A stretch of 11,152 nt of DNA from Clostridiales bacterium (GTDB lineage: Bacteria; Bacillota; Clostridia; Lutisporales; Lutisporaceae), in NCBI GenBank assembly GCA_012842725.1, contig DUSG01000028.1:1-11152 (forward strand), given 5' to 3'. This document shows, one piece after another, positions 6,226-11,152 of this stretch. How positions within the stretch are numbered: position 1 is the stretch's first letter; the number at the start of each line of letters is the position of its first letter. The notes below the pieces were generated by a model. The model was not told the DNA's origin and made no database searches. It worked only from the letters and a program-made list of their open reading frames with translations. The translations under genes and the position numbers were made by a program.

Positions 6226-6894
6226 TTATTCCATTCCTCCTTCCTCAACTGCGTTCTTAGCTTCCGGAAGTACCTCCCCTTTGTATATCCAAACCTTCAC
6301 ACCTATTCTGCCATAGGTAGTATGAGCTTCCGCAAAACCATAGTCAATGTCTGCTCTGAGTGTTTGAAGCGGTATTGTACCTTCTCTGTACCATTCACTT
6401 CTTGCTATTTCTGCTCCTCCAAGTCTTCCGGAGGTCATTGTCTTGATGCCTTTAGCTCCGCTTCTCATTGCTCTCTGCATAGCTTGCTTCATAGCTCTTC
6501 TAAAGGATATTCTCTTTTCCAATTGGGCAGCTATATTTTCTGCAACCAATTGAGCATCCAGTTCCGGTACTTTTATTTCTGTTATATTGATAGAAACACT
6601 CTTATTATTAGTGAGTTTTTCCACTTCTTTTCTCAAAGTTTCAATGCCAGAACCGCCTTTACCTATTACCATTCCGGGTTTTGCAGTATTTATGTTGATT
6701 TTTACCTTATTAGCAGTTCTTTCAATCTCTATCCTTGACACACCTGAATTATACAATTTTTCCTTTAAAAATTTTCTAATTTTATGGTCCTCTATCAAAA
6801 GATCTGCGAAATTCTTATCATCCGCATACCATTTAGAATCCCAGTCCTTTATTATGCCCACTCTCAGTCCATGTGGATTCACCTTTTGGCCCAC
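6226..6894 (-). CDS. rpsC: 30S ribosomal protein S3 (uS3)
   Basis: S3 is in the 30S head at the mRNA entry channel, where with S4 and S5 it forms the helicase-like entry. The 222-residue product starts MGQKVNPHGLRVGIIKDWDS, the strict family start. A type-2 KH domain spans about 39-107, with the GxxG loop VIGKGG at 76-81, followed by the C-terminal S3 domain (RAMKQAMQRAMRSGAKGIKT, then GRLGGAEIARSEWYREG and DYGFAEAHTTYGRIGVKVWI). The tail is short and acidic. The start is GTG (6894-6892), with GGAGGG 8 bases upstream. It is 15 bases after rplV and one base before rplP. Confidence 0.98.
   Translation of the reverse strand: MGQKVNPHGLRVGIIKDWDSKWYADDKNFADLLIEDHKIRKFLKEKLYNSGVSRIEIERTANKVKININTAKPGMVIGKGGSGIETLRKEVEKLTNNKSVSINITEIKVPELDAQLVAENIAAQLEKRISFRRAMKQAMQRAMRSGAKGIKTMTSGRLGGAEIARSEWYREGTIPLQTLRADIDYGFAEAHTTYGRIGVKVWIYKGEVLPEAKNAVEEGGME
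6236..6240 (-). promoter_or_regulatory. Ribosome binding site of rplP inside rpsC
   Basis: GGAGG, encoded by the last codons of rpsC (Glu-Gly-Gly-Met-Glu), lies 11 bases before the rplP ATG, with the rpsC stop TAA between them. It decides the rplP start: the upstream TTG at 6248 lies 5' of this site. The spacing is at the long end of the usual range. Confidence 0.75.
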
Positions 6895-6909
6895 TAATAA
6901 TCCCCTCCT

Positions 6910-7245
6910 TTATTCTTTTTCCTTTACTACAAGTGTTATATGACTGGTTCTCTTCAGTATTCTAACACCACGACCTTTTGCTCTTGCTCTGTATCTTTTC
7001 AGAGTAGGCCCCTGAGTTGCGTAAGCCTCAGAAATATATAATTTATCAACATTCATGTTGTGATTGTTCTCTGCGTTTGCTACTGCTGACTTTAACAGCT
7101 TTTCCAATACAGGTGATGCTGCCTTTGGTGTATGCTTAAGAATAGCAAAAGCTTCACCAACTTTTTTCCCCCTTATCAAATCAATAACTATATTCACTTT
7201 CCTAGGGGAAATTCTTATATATCTAGCAATTGCTCTTGCTTCCAT
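6910..7245 (-). CDS. rplV: 50S ribosomal protein L22 (uL22)
   Basis: L22 folds a globular domain on the 50S surface and extends a beta-hairpin that, with L4, forms the narrow part of the peptide exit tunnel. The 111-residue product begins MEARAIARYIRISPRKVNIV and contains SAVANAENNHNMNVDKLYIS. The tunnel hairpin lies at about 76-104 (ATQGPTLKRYRARAKGRGVR, then ILKRTSHIT). Macrolide-resistance mutations occur in this hairpin in other bacteria; no insertion or deletion is evident here. ATG start with GGAGGC 7 bases upstream; 30 bases after rpsS and 15 before rpsC. Confidence 0.98.
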   Translation of the reverse strand: MEARAIARYIRISPRKVNIVIDLIRGKKVGEAFAILKHTPKAASPVLEKLLKSAVANAENNHNMNVDKLYISEAYATQGPTLKRYRARAKGRGVRILKRTSHITLVVKEKE

Positions 7246-7275
7246 AGGATATGCCTCCTTTCGTTATAAAGCTAT

Positions 7276-7560
7276 CTATTTCAACGCCGTTGATCTTTCA
7301 GTATGTTCTCCGTGTCCCCTGAAGGTTCTAGTTGGAGCGAATTCTCCTAATTTGTGTCCAACCATATCTTCTACTATATAAATAGGAACATGTTTTCTTC
7401 CGTCATGAACTGCTATAGTATGACCTACCATTTCAGGAAAAATTGTGGAGTTTCTAGACCATGTTTTTATAACAGCTTTTTTACCTGACTTATTCATTTC
7501 AATTATTTTTTTCAACAGTTTTTGATCAACATAAGGCCCCTTCTTTAAAGATCTGCTCAT
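7276..7560 (-). CDS. rpsS: 30S ribosomal protein S19 (uS19)
   Basis: S19 lies in the 30S head with S13 and S14 and contacts the 50S bridge region and A-site tRNA. From ATG 7560 the product is 94 residues, MSRSLKKGPYVDQKLLKKII, with the S19 signatures KTWSRNSTIFPEMVGHTIAV, HDGRKHVPIYI and GHKLGEFAPTRTFRGHG. A TTG codon immediately upstream (7563) is in frame. I take the ATG because the family begins MSRS and because GGAGG is 7 bases from the ATG but only 4 from the TTG. It is separated from rplB by an unusual 86-base gap holding a strong hairpin. Confidence 0.97.
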   Translation of the reverse strand: MSRSLKKGPYVDQKLLKKIIEMNKSGKKAVIKTWSRNSTIFPEMVGHTIAVHDGRKHVPIYIVEDMVGHKLGEFAPTRTFRGHGEHTERSTALK

Positions 7561-7586
7561 CAATTTGCCTCCTTCCTGACTTATTG

Positions 7587-7628
7587 TTGCATGCTGCGGG
7601 TTAGCTGATTCTAACTCGCAGCCGGCAA
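7587..7628 (-). other. Strong hairpin between rplB and rpsS
   Basis: The arms GCTGCG (7593-7598) and CGCAGC (7617-7622) pair, then one mismatch in the minus-strand RNA (7599 with 7616), then GTTAG (7600-7604) pairs with CTAAC (7611-7615), leaving a 6-base loop. A further TTGC/GCAA pair (7587-7590 with 7625-7628) extends it across a 2x2 internal loop. No U-run follows on the transcript, so this is not a typical intrinsic terminator. It may be an RNA-processing site, a stabiliser or a protein-binding site; the sequence does not decide among these. Confidence 0.7.
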
Positions 7629-7646
7629 TTCATATTGCGAAAAATA

Positions 7647-8477
7647 TTATGCATTTCTTCTCTTTATGATATACTTGTTAGACGCTTTCTTCTTATCTCT
7701 TGTCTTATAACCAAGAGTTGGTTTACCCCAAGGGGTCATTGGGCTAGGTCTTCCTATTGGAGATTTACCTTCTCCACCACCATGTGGGTGATCTACAGGG
7801 TTCATCGCAGAACCTCTTACTGTAGGTCTGATACCCATGTGTCTCCTTCTTCCGGCTTTACCTATGCTTACTATTTCATGCTCCACATTTCCTACCTGGC
7901 CAATGGTTGCTTTGCATTCAAGTCTTATCATTCTCACTTCACCAGAGGGAAGTCTCAATTGAGCATAGTCTCCTTCTTTTGCCATAAGCTGTGCTGCATT
8001 ACCGGCAGCTCTTACCAATTGTCCTCCCTTTCCTGGCTTAAGCTCAATATTATGAACAAATGTACCAACAGGTATATTTCTTAAAGGTAATGCGTTTCCA
8101 ACTTTAATATCCGCATTTTCAGAAGATATAACCGTATCTCCAACCTGTAAGCCATGAGGTGCTATTATATATCTCTTTTCGCCGTCTGCATAATGTAACA
8201 ATGCAATATTGGCTGTTCTGTTTGGATCATACTCAATAGCAGCTACCTTTGCAGGAATATCTACTTTATCTCTCTTAAAATCAATTATTCTATATTTTCT
8301 CTTATGCCCGCCACCACGATGTCTTACTGTTATTCTACCATCATTGTTTCTTCCCGCTTTGCTCTTTAATATCTGTACTAAAGATTTTTCCGGTTCCTTC
8401 TTTGTAATCTCATCATAAGTCAAAACCGTCATGAATCTTCTAGCGGGAGAAGTTGGTTTATATCTCTTTATCGCCAT
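7647..8477 (-). CDS. rplB: 50S ribosomal protein L2 (uL2)
   Basis: L2 is one of the most conserved 50S proteins, needed for subunit association and peptidyl-transferase activity. The product is 276 residues from ATG 8477: MAIKRYKPTSPARRFMTVLT, then the RNA-binding OB-fold with RHRGGGHKRKYRIIDFKRDK (about 53-72), the SH3-like domain, and the C-terminal signature MNPVDHPHGGGEGKSPIGRP (225-244). His230 corresponds to the histidine noted as functionally important in E. coli. A second ATG two codons upstream (8483) is in frame but is only 3 bases from AGGAGG; the chosen ATG is 9 bases away and matches the family start. A 122-base gap precedes the gene. Confidence 0.97.
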   Translation of the reverse strand: MAIKRYKPTSPARRFMTVLTYDEITKKEPEKSLVQILKSKAGRNNDGRITVRHRGGGHKRKYRIIDFKRDKVDIPAKVAAIEYDPNRTANIALLHYADGEKRYIIAPHGLQVGDTVISSENADIKVGNALPLRNIPVGTFVHNIELKPGKGGQLVRAAGNAAQLMAKEGDYAQLRLPSGEVRMIRLECKATIGQVGNVEHEIVSIGKAGRRRHMGIRPTVRGSAMNPVDHPHGGGEGKSPIGRPSPMTPWGKPTLGYKTRDKKKASNKYIIKRRNA

Positions 8478-8486
8478 ATTCATTCT

Positions 8487-8492
8487 CCTCCT
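8487..8492 (-). promoter_or_regulatory. Ribosome binding site of rplB
   Basis: AGGAGG followed by AGAATGAAT and ATG. The spacing of 9 bases supports ATG 8477 over ATG 8483, which would be only 3 bases away. Confidence 0.7.
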
Positions 8493-8599
8493 GTTTCAAG
8501 CGGTAATTATCGGCGACCGCCTCCATATTTTGTTTCATCTATCTGTAAAGTAATTAAGCCTAATACAATAATTTCCCAGTTTAAAACGGCAATCTTAAA
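8493..8599 (-). other. Extended rplW-rplB spacer with small inverted repeat
   Basis: This spacer is far longer than others in the operon apart from the leader. It contains GCGGT (8500-8504) pairing with ACCGC (8516-8520) around an 11-base loop, just upstream of the rplB ribosome binding site. A 26-codon reading frame (minus strand, 8538-8458) would run into rplB out of frame, but it lacks a convincing ribosome binding site. No promoter with both boxes was recognised. Function unknown. Confidence 0.4.
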
Positions 8600-8887
8600 T
8601 TATAGTCCTTCGAAGAATTCTATCGTCTTGCTGTCAGGGGTAAGTTTTACTATGGCTTTCTTATATGCCGGCGTTCTGCCTTCATATCTTCCCATTCTCT
8701 TCATCTTACCCTTCATTCTGATAGTATTTACCTTTTCAACCTTCACTTTGAATATTTCTTCCACGGCTTCTTTTATTTGATGCTTGTTAGCATTGATATC
8801 AACTATGAAGGTGTATTTCCTATCTGCCATTTCATTCATGCTTTTTTCTGTTATAACAGGTCTTCTTATTATATCATAGGCATTCAT
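8600..8887 (-). CDS. rplW: 50S ribosomal protein L23 (uL23)
   Basis: L23 is at the tunnel exit and is the main docking site for trigger factor and SRP. The 95-residue product begins MNAYDIIRRPVITEKSMNEM and continues RKYTFIVDINANKHQIKEAV and EEIFKVKVEKVNTIRMKGK, the usual alpha/beta fold with a tunnel-facing loop, ending KLTPDSKTIEFFEGL. The ATG start overlaps the rplD stop by one base (TAATG). AGGAGG lies 10 bases upstream within the last codons of rplD, so translation is probably coupled to L4. Confidence 0.98.
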   Translation of the reverse strand: MNAYDIIRRPVITEKSMNEMADRKYTFIVDINANKHQIKEAVEEIFKVKVEKVNTIRMKGKMKRMGRYEGRTPAYKKAIVKLTPDSKTIEFFEGL

Positions 8888-9510
8888 TATGCATACACCT
8901 CCTCAACTTTCTCAACAGCAGATTTAGTTATGATAAACTTATCATACTTCAGAATATCATATACATTTAATGTATTAACCAAAGAAGTCTTTACACCTGG
9001 TATATTTCTGGCTGACTTTTCTACATTTTCGTTCTTTTCCGGTAAAACTATCAATGCTTTGGTATCAACCTTCAGATTCTTAAGCATGTTCACAACTTGT
9101 TTTGTTTTAGGAATTTCAAAGTTAAGGTCATCCAATACTATGATGTTATTCTCATTAACTTTGGAAGTTAAAGCAGACTTCATAGCCAATCTTCTTATTT
9201 TCTTTGGTACGGTATATCTATAGGATCTTGGTTTTGGAGCAAATACAACTCCTCCATGTGTCCATTGAGGTGATCTTATGCTTCCATGTCTTGCTCTTCC
9301 TGTACCTTTCTGTCTCCAAGGCTTTATTCCGCCGCCTCTTACTTCTGCTCTGGTGAGAGCTGACTGAGTTCCTTGTCTTTTATTTGCCAGAAGCATCTTT
9401 ACAACTTGATGCATAGCTTCAACATTAACTTCTACACCGAAAATTTCATCCTTAAGCTCTATATCGCCTACTTGTTCTCCGGCGATATTATATAACGCTA
9501 CCTTAGGCAT
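8887..9510 (-). CDS. rplD: 50S ribosomal protein L4 (uL4)
   Basis: L4 has a globular surface domain and a long loop that, with L22, forms the exit-tunnel constriction. In E. coli it also represses its own operon through the S10 leader; whether it does so here is unknown. The 207-residue product starts MPKVALYNIAGEQVGDIELK. The tunnel loop is about 46-95: GTQSALTRAEVRGGGIKPWR, QKGTGRARHGSIRSPQW and VVFAPKPRSYRY. KGTGRAR (68-74) is the region changed in macrolide-resistant strains elsewhere and appears unaltered. ATG start with AGGAGG 7 bases upstream; 25 bases after rplC, overlapping rplW by one base. Confidence 0.98.
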   Translation of the reverse strand: MPKVALYNIAGEQVGDIELKDEIFGVEVNVEAMHQVVKMLLANKRQGTQSALTRAEVRGGGIKPWRQKGTGRARHGSIRSPQWTHGGVVFAPKPRSYRYTVPKKIRRLAMKSALTSKVNENNIIVLDDLNFEIPKTKQVVNMLKNLKVDTKALIVLPEKNENVEKSARNIPGVKTSLVNTLNVYDILKYDKFIITKSAVEKVEEVYA

Positions 9511-9535
9511 AGCACTTCCTCCTTTCTCACCGTAA

Positions 9536-10165
9536 TTACGCTTTCACTGAGTCTTTTATCATGACCAGTGAACCTCTTATTCCGGGTATTCCGCCTTTTA
9601 CAAGCATATAATTCTTTTCAGCGTCTACTTTTACCACTTCTAGATTAAGTACCGTTGTTTTCTCGTTACCCATTCTTCCGGGTAGTTTTTTGCCTTTGAA
9701 AGTTCTCGATGGATCAGAAGATGCACCCATGGAACCAGGAGCTCTATGGAATTTAGAACCATGTTTCATAGGTCCTCTATGAGCATTAAATCTTTTGATG
9801 GTTCCTGCAGTACCTTTACCTTTGGAAACACCGCTTACGTCTACTCTTTCTCCTTCGCTAAATATGTCAACTTTTATTTCCTGGCCTACTTCATAGGATT
9901 CAGCATTTTCAATTCTCAATTCTCTCAAATATCTTTTTGCTGCCACTTTAGCTTTTGCAAAATGGCCTCTTAGAGGTTTATTGAGCTTCTTCTCATCTCT
10001 ATCTTCATATCCAACCTGAACAGCTGAGTATCCATCATTCTCAACAGTCTTAACCTGTACAACCACATTTGGTTTTACTTCTATAACTGTAACCGGAATA
10101 GCTTTTCCTTCTTTATCAAATACCTGAGTCATTCCTATCTTTTTTCCCAATATAGCTTTCTTCAT
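9536..10165 (-). CDS. rplC: 50S ribosomal protein L3 (uL3)
   Basis: L3 is an early 50S assembly protein whose extension reaches towards the peptidyl-transferase centre. The 209-residue product begins MKKAILGKKIGMTQVFDKEG with KAIPVTVIEVKPNVVVQVKT. The central finger contains SGVSKGKGTAGTIKRFNAHR, GPMKHGSKFHRAPGSMGASS, SRTFKGKKLPGRMGNEKTT, and the C-terminal part closes the beta-barrel (VKGGIPGIRGSLVMIKDS). Length equals the common 209. ATG start with GGAGGT 6 bases upstream. It is separated from rpsJ by a 78-base gap with a small hairpin and precedes rplD by 25. Confidence 0.98.
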   Translation of the reverse strand: MKKAILGKKIGMTQVFDKEGKAIPVTVIEVKPNVVVQVKTVENDGYSAVQVGYEDRDEKKLNKPLRGHFAKAKVAAKRYLRELRIENAESYEVGQEIKVDIFSEGERVDVSGVSKGKGTAGTIKRFNAHRGPMKHGSKFHRAPGSMGASSDPSRTFKGKKLPGRMGNEKTTVLNLEVVKVDAEKNYMLVKGGIPGIRGSLVMIKDSVKA

Positions 10166-10190
10166 CTTTACACCTCCATAATTTACAGAG

Positions 10191-10207
10191 GACCGATTTT
10201 TTCGGTC
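10191..10207 (-). other. Small perfect hairpin between rpsJ and rplC
   Basis: GACCGA and TCGGTC form a 6-bp perfect stem around a 5-base loop that is all A in the transcript. The next transcript bases are CCUCUGUAAAUU, so there is no terminator tail, and the stem ends well before the rplC ribosome binding site. Possibly a pause, processing or protein-binding element. Confidence 0.5.
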
Positions 10208-10243
10208 ATACTAAATTATAATCTTTGTTTATTTTGTAATATT

Positions 10244-10552
10244 TTAAAGCTTTAACTCAATGTCTACACCAGCAGGCAGTTCCAATCTCATCAATGCATC
10301 TACAGTTTTAGGTGTAGGATTTAATATATCAATCAGTCTTTTATGAGTTCTGATTTCAAATTGTTCTCTTGAATCCTTATATTTGTGCACAGCTCTCAGG
10401 ATAGTTATTATCTCTTTCTGTGTCGGTAATGGCACAGGTCCTGAAACCTTTGCACCTGTTCTTTTAGCTGTTTCAACAATTTTCTGTGCTGATTGATCGA
10501 TTAGATGATGATCAAATGCCTTTAATCTGATTCTGATTTTTTGTTTTGACAT
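10244..10552 (-). CDS. rpsJ: 30S ribosomal protein S10 / NusE (uS10)
   Basis: S10 is in the 30S head and, as NusE, pairs with NusB in rRNA transcription antitermination. From ATG 10552 the product is 102 residues, the standard length: MSKQKIRIRLKAFDHHLIDQ, the SGPVPLPTQKE loop, the ILRAVHKYKDSREQFEIRTH segment that carries the S10 signature, and ELPAGVDIELKL at the end. The reading frame stays open for 22 codons upstream to a GTG at 10618, but that extension has no ribosome binding site and is absent from the family. GGAGGG lies 7 bases before the chosen ATG. First gene of the S10 operon, behind a structured leader. Confidence 0.98.
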   Translation of the reverse strand: MSKQKIRIRLKAFDHHLIDQSAQKIVETAKRTGAKVSGPVPLPTQKEIITILRAVHKYKDSREQFEIRTHKRLIDILNPTPKTVDALMRLELPAGVDIELKL

Positions 10553-10594
10553 TTTATTTCCCTCCTTTTCATCGCACGCGCCTATTTTTCTCAC

Positions 10595-10670
10595 GTACGA
10601 CTGCATACTGCCGTACACTAATCCGGGTGTGTTATTTTTTTTTTATTTAGTGTACTCCCAGATAGTACAC
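10595..10670 (-). promoter_or_regulatory. Mutually exclusive stems in the rpsJ leader
   Basis: Three stems share arms. Stem A pairs 10650-10656 with 10664-10670 (7 bp, 7-base loop). Stem B pairs 10613-10621 with 10647-10655 (9 bp, perfect, with a ten-A run in its loop). Stem C pairs 10595-10599 with 10612-10616, plus an inner 2-bp GC step. B uses bases of both A and C, so B cannot coexist with either. That is the geometry of a switch, but no U-tract marks one stem as a terminator. Confidence 0.5.
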
Positions 10671-10674
10671 CAAC

Positions 10675-10710
10675 AGTAGAGTCGCCCGAATTCAAGATTC
10701 AGACACTACT
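10675..10710 (-). other. Interrupted stem-loop in the rpsJ leader
   Basis: Pairs AGTAG/CTACT (10675-10679 with 10706-10710), then an A-A mismatch, GTC/GAC (10681-10683 with 10702-10704), an asymmetric internal loop, and GAAT/ATTC (10688-10691 with 10697-10700) closing a 5-base loop: twelve base pairs in all. Stems broken by internal loops like this are typical of protein-binding leader RNAs. Function unknown. Confidence 0.45.
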
Positions 10711-10779
10711 CAGCAAGAATTTACCAAGGATACCTTGCAACCTCTTGCATCATCGCATGCATGTAATCACAACTATTTT

Positions 10780-10808
10780 ATTTTATAATATTTTTTGGGT
10801 TTTGACAA
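10780..10808 (-). promoter_or_regulatory. Probable sigma-A promoter of the S10 operon
   Basis: Minus-strand -35 box TTGTCA (10808-10803, one mismatch to TTGACA), a 17-base spacer, and -10 box TAAAAT (10785-10780, one mismatch to TATAAT). The spacer is A-rich. Transcription should start near 10773, about 220 bases before rpsJ. The -10 could also be set 3 bases further upstream (TATAAA, shorter spacer). No other two-box promoter of this quality was seen in the tuf-rpsJ region. Confidence 0.65.
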
Positions 10809-10914
10809 CAAGTATTATCAATTTTTATCCTCAATTTTGTGTTGTTTTTATCACTATTTCAACAATAAGATATGTCCTTTTAAATAATCAATGAAACAAC
10901 TTAATAACATAATT
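10809..10914. other. AT-rich spacer between tuf structures and S10 promoter
   Basis: No reading frame, RNA gene or strong repeat is visible. The stretch is rich in short A and T runs and could act as an upstream activating (UP-type) sequence for the promoter next to it. That is a guess from position and composition only. Confidence 0.3.
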
Positions 10915-10942
10915 CTAGAGCCCAGCTTTAACTGAACTCTAG
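10915..10942 (-). terminator. Possible terminator hairpin downstream of tuf
   Basis: CTAGAG (10915-10920) pairs with CTCTAG (10937-10942), and inside, across a 2x2 internal loop, CAG (10923-10925) pairs with CTG (10932-10934) around a 6-base loop. The transcript then reads AAUUAUGUUAUU, which has some U but no solid U-run. It could be a weak terminator of the tuf transcript or a 3'-end stabiliser; some read-through into the S10 operon is plausible. Confidence 0.4.
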
Positions 10943-10960
10943 TAAATATATCGGCTGCGT

Positions 10961-11037
10961 CAGTGATAATTGAGATATTGGGACAAACCCCGTATAAGGG
11001 TATTCCGCTTTGGGGTATGTCCCGATATCCATCACTG
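10961..11037 (-). repeat. Large imperfect palindrome after tuf
   Basis: A 77-base imperfect inverted repeat starting 19 bases after the tuf stop. From outside in: CAGTGAT/ATCACTG (10961-10967, 11031-11037), a 6-versus-1 internal loop, GATAT/ATATC (10974-10978, 11025-11029), a one-base mismatch in the RNA, GGGACA/TGTCCC (10980-10985, 11018-11023), a mismatch, then ACCCC/GGGGT (10987-10991, 11012-11016). The 20-base apical part can fold a further AAG-GG/CC-CTT stem with a bulge. No U-run follows. It may be a dispersed palindromic element, or an mRNA 3' structure for tuf. Confidence 0.6.
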
Positions 11038-11056
11038 CTTATTTATCCATATTAAA

Positions 11057-11152
11057 TTATTCAATTATTGAAGCAACAGCACCTGCTCCTACTGTTCTTC
11101 CGCCTTCTCTTATAGCAAATCTTAATCCTTCTTCTATAGCTATTGGTGTTAT
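11057..11152 (-). CDS. tuf: Elongation factor Tu, C-terminal end only (5' part outside window)
   Basis: EF-Tu is the GTPase that carries aminoacyl-tRNA to the ribosome. Only the last 31 codons and the stop are inside the window: ITPIAIEEGLRFAIREGGRT followed by VGAGAVASIIE. This is the end of domain 3, and GLRFAIREGGRTVGAG is nearly invariant in bacterial EF-Tu. The open frame reaches the window edge, so the GTPase domain is not seen. A tuf gene directly upstream of rpsJ, after the str operon genes, is the arrangement expected in Clostridia. Confidence 0.95.
   Translation of the reverse strand: MTPIAIEEGLRFAIREGGRTVGAGAVASIIE

Larger units (their letters stand above)
10553..10773 (-). promoter_or_regulatory. 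Structured 5' leader of the S10 operon
   Basis: About 220 transcribed bases separate the predicted start of transcription from rpsJ. They contain several inverted repeats: CAAGG/CCTTG (10725-10737), TGCAT/ATGCA (10746-10761), an interrupted stem at 10675-10710, and competing stems at 10595-10670. No recognised riboswitch or T-box sequence was seen, and no clear terminator tail. A leader of this length before a ribosomal-protein operon suggests feedback by a ribosomal protein or transcription attenuation; this is inference. Confidence 0.55.

Noticed and set aside
6151..6738. Long plus-strand reading frame of about 195 codons opposite rpsC/rplP
   Set aside because: It is antisense to two certain ribosomal-protein genes, has a Cys/Ser/Phe-rich product resembling no family I know, and the same pattern recurs opposite other genes here (for example 7635-8084 and 8777-9223). 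Shadow frame.
8458..8538. Possible 26-codon leader peptide before rplB
   Set aside because: No convincing ribosome binding site, overlap with rplB out of frame, and no recognisable peptide. Kept only as part of the spacer remark.
10553..10618. N-terminal extension of rpsJ to GTG at 10618
   Set aside because: No ribosome binding site before the GTG, a strong one before ATG 10552, and no S10 protein known to me has such an extension.
10613..10644. Possible plus-strand terminator made of a short stem followed by ten T
   Set aside because: The stem before the T run is only about 4 bp, and there is no plus-strand gene for it to serve. On the minus strand the run is A, so it cannot be a terminator tail there.
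1..11152. CRISPR array, tRNA, rRNA, transposase or phage genes
   Set aside because: No regularly spaced repeats, no tRNA-like cloverleaf sequences, and no mobile-element proteins. Every long minus-strand frame is a known ribosomal protein, SecY or EF-Tu.

Overview
This window is a long run of ribosomal-protein genes, all on the minus strand. In transcription order (right to left) it holds the 3' end of tuf, a 504-base noncoding region with the apparent S10-operon promoter and leader, then rpsJ-rplC-rplD-rplW-rplB-rpsS-rplV-rpsC-rplP-rpmC-rpsQ (S10 part) and rplN-rplX-rplE-rpsN-rpsH-rplF-rplR-rpsE-rpmD-rplO-secY (spc part). secY runs off the left edge, probably lacking only its last codon or two.

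The organism is most likely a low-GC Gram-positive of the class Clostridia. Supporting points are the AT-rich sequence, strong AGGAGG-type ribosome binding sites before nearly every gene, the fused S10-spc order, tuf directly upstream of rpsJ, a short zinc-type S14, a 59-residue L30, and an L24 with two CxxC pairs. Seven of the 22 genes with a visible start use GTG or TTG. I cannot name a genus from this alone.

Layout: 1-1255 secY; 1256-5290 spc-type genes; 5314-10552 S10-type genes; 10553-11056 leader, promoter and 3' structures of tuf; 11057-11152 tuf end. Most gaps are 0-30 bases. Several ribosome binding sites lie inside the previous gene and some genes overlap, so translational coupling is likely. 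Three gaps are larger: rpsJ-rplC (78 bases), rplW-rplB (122) and rplB-rpsS (86). Each contains an inverted repeat.

The genes act together: the proteins build the 30S and 50S subunits, with the L4 and L22 loops lining the exit tunnel. EF-Tu delivers aminoacyl-tRNA, and SecY forms the membrane channel that receives exported nascent proteins. The gene content is ordinary and conserved, and I found no novel protein system. What deserves a second look is noncoding: mutually exclusive stems in the rpsJ leader, a large imperfect palindrome after tuf, and hairpins inside the operon that have no U-tract.
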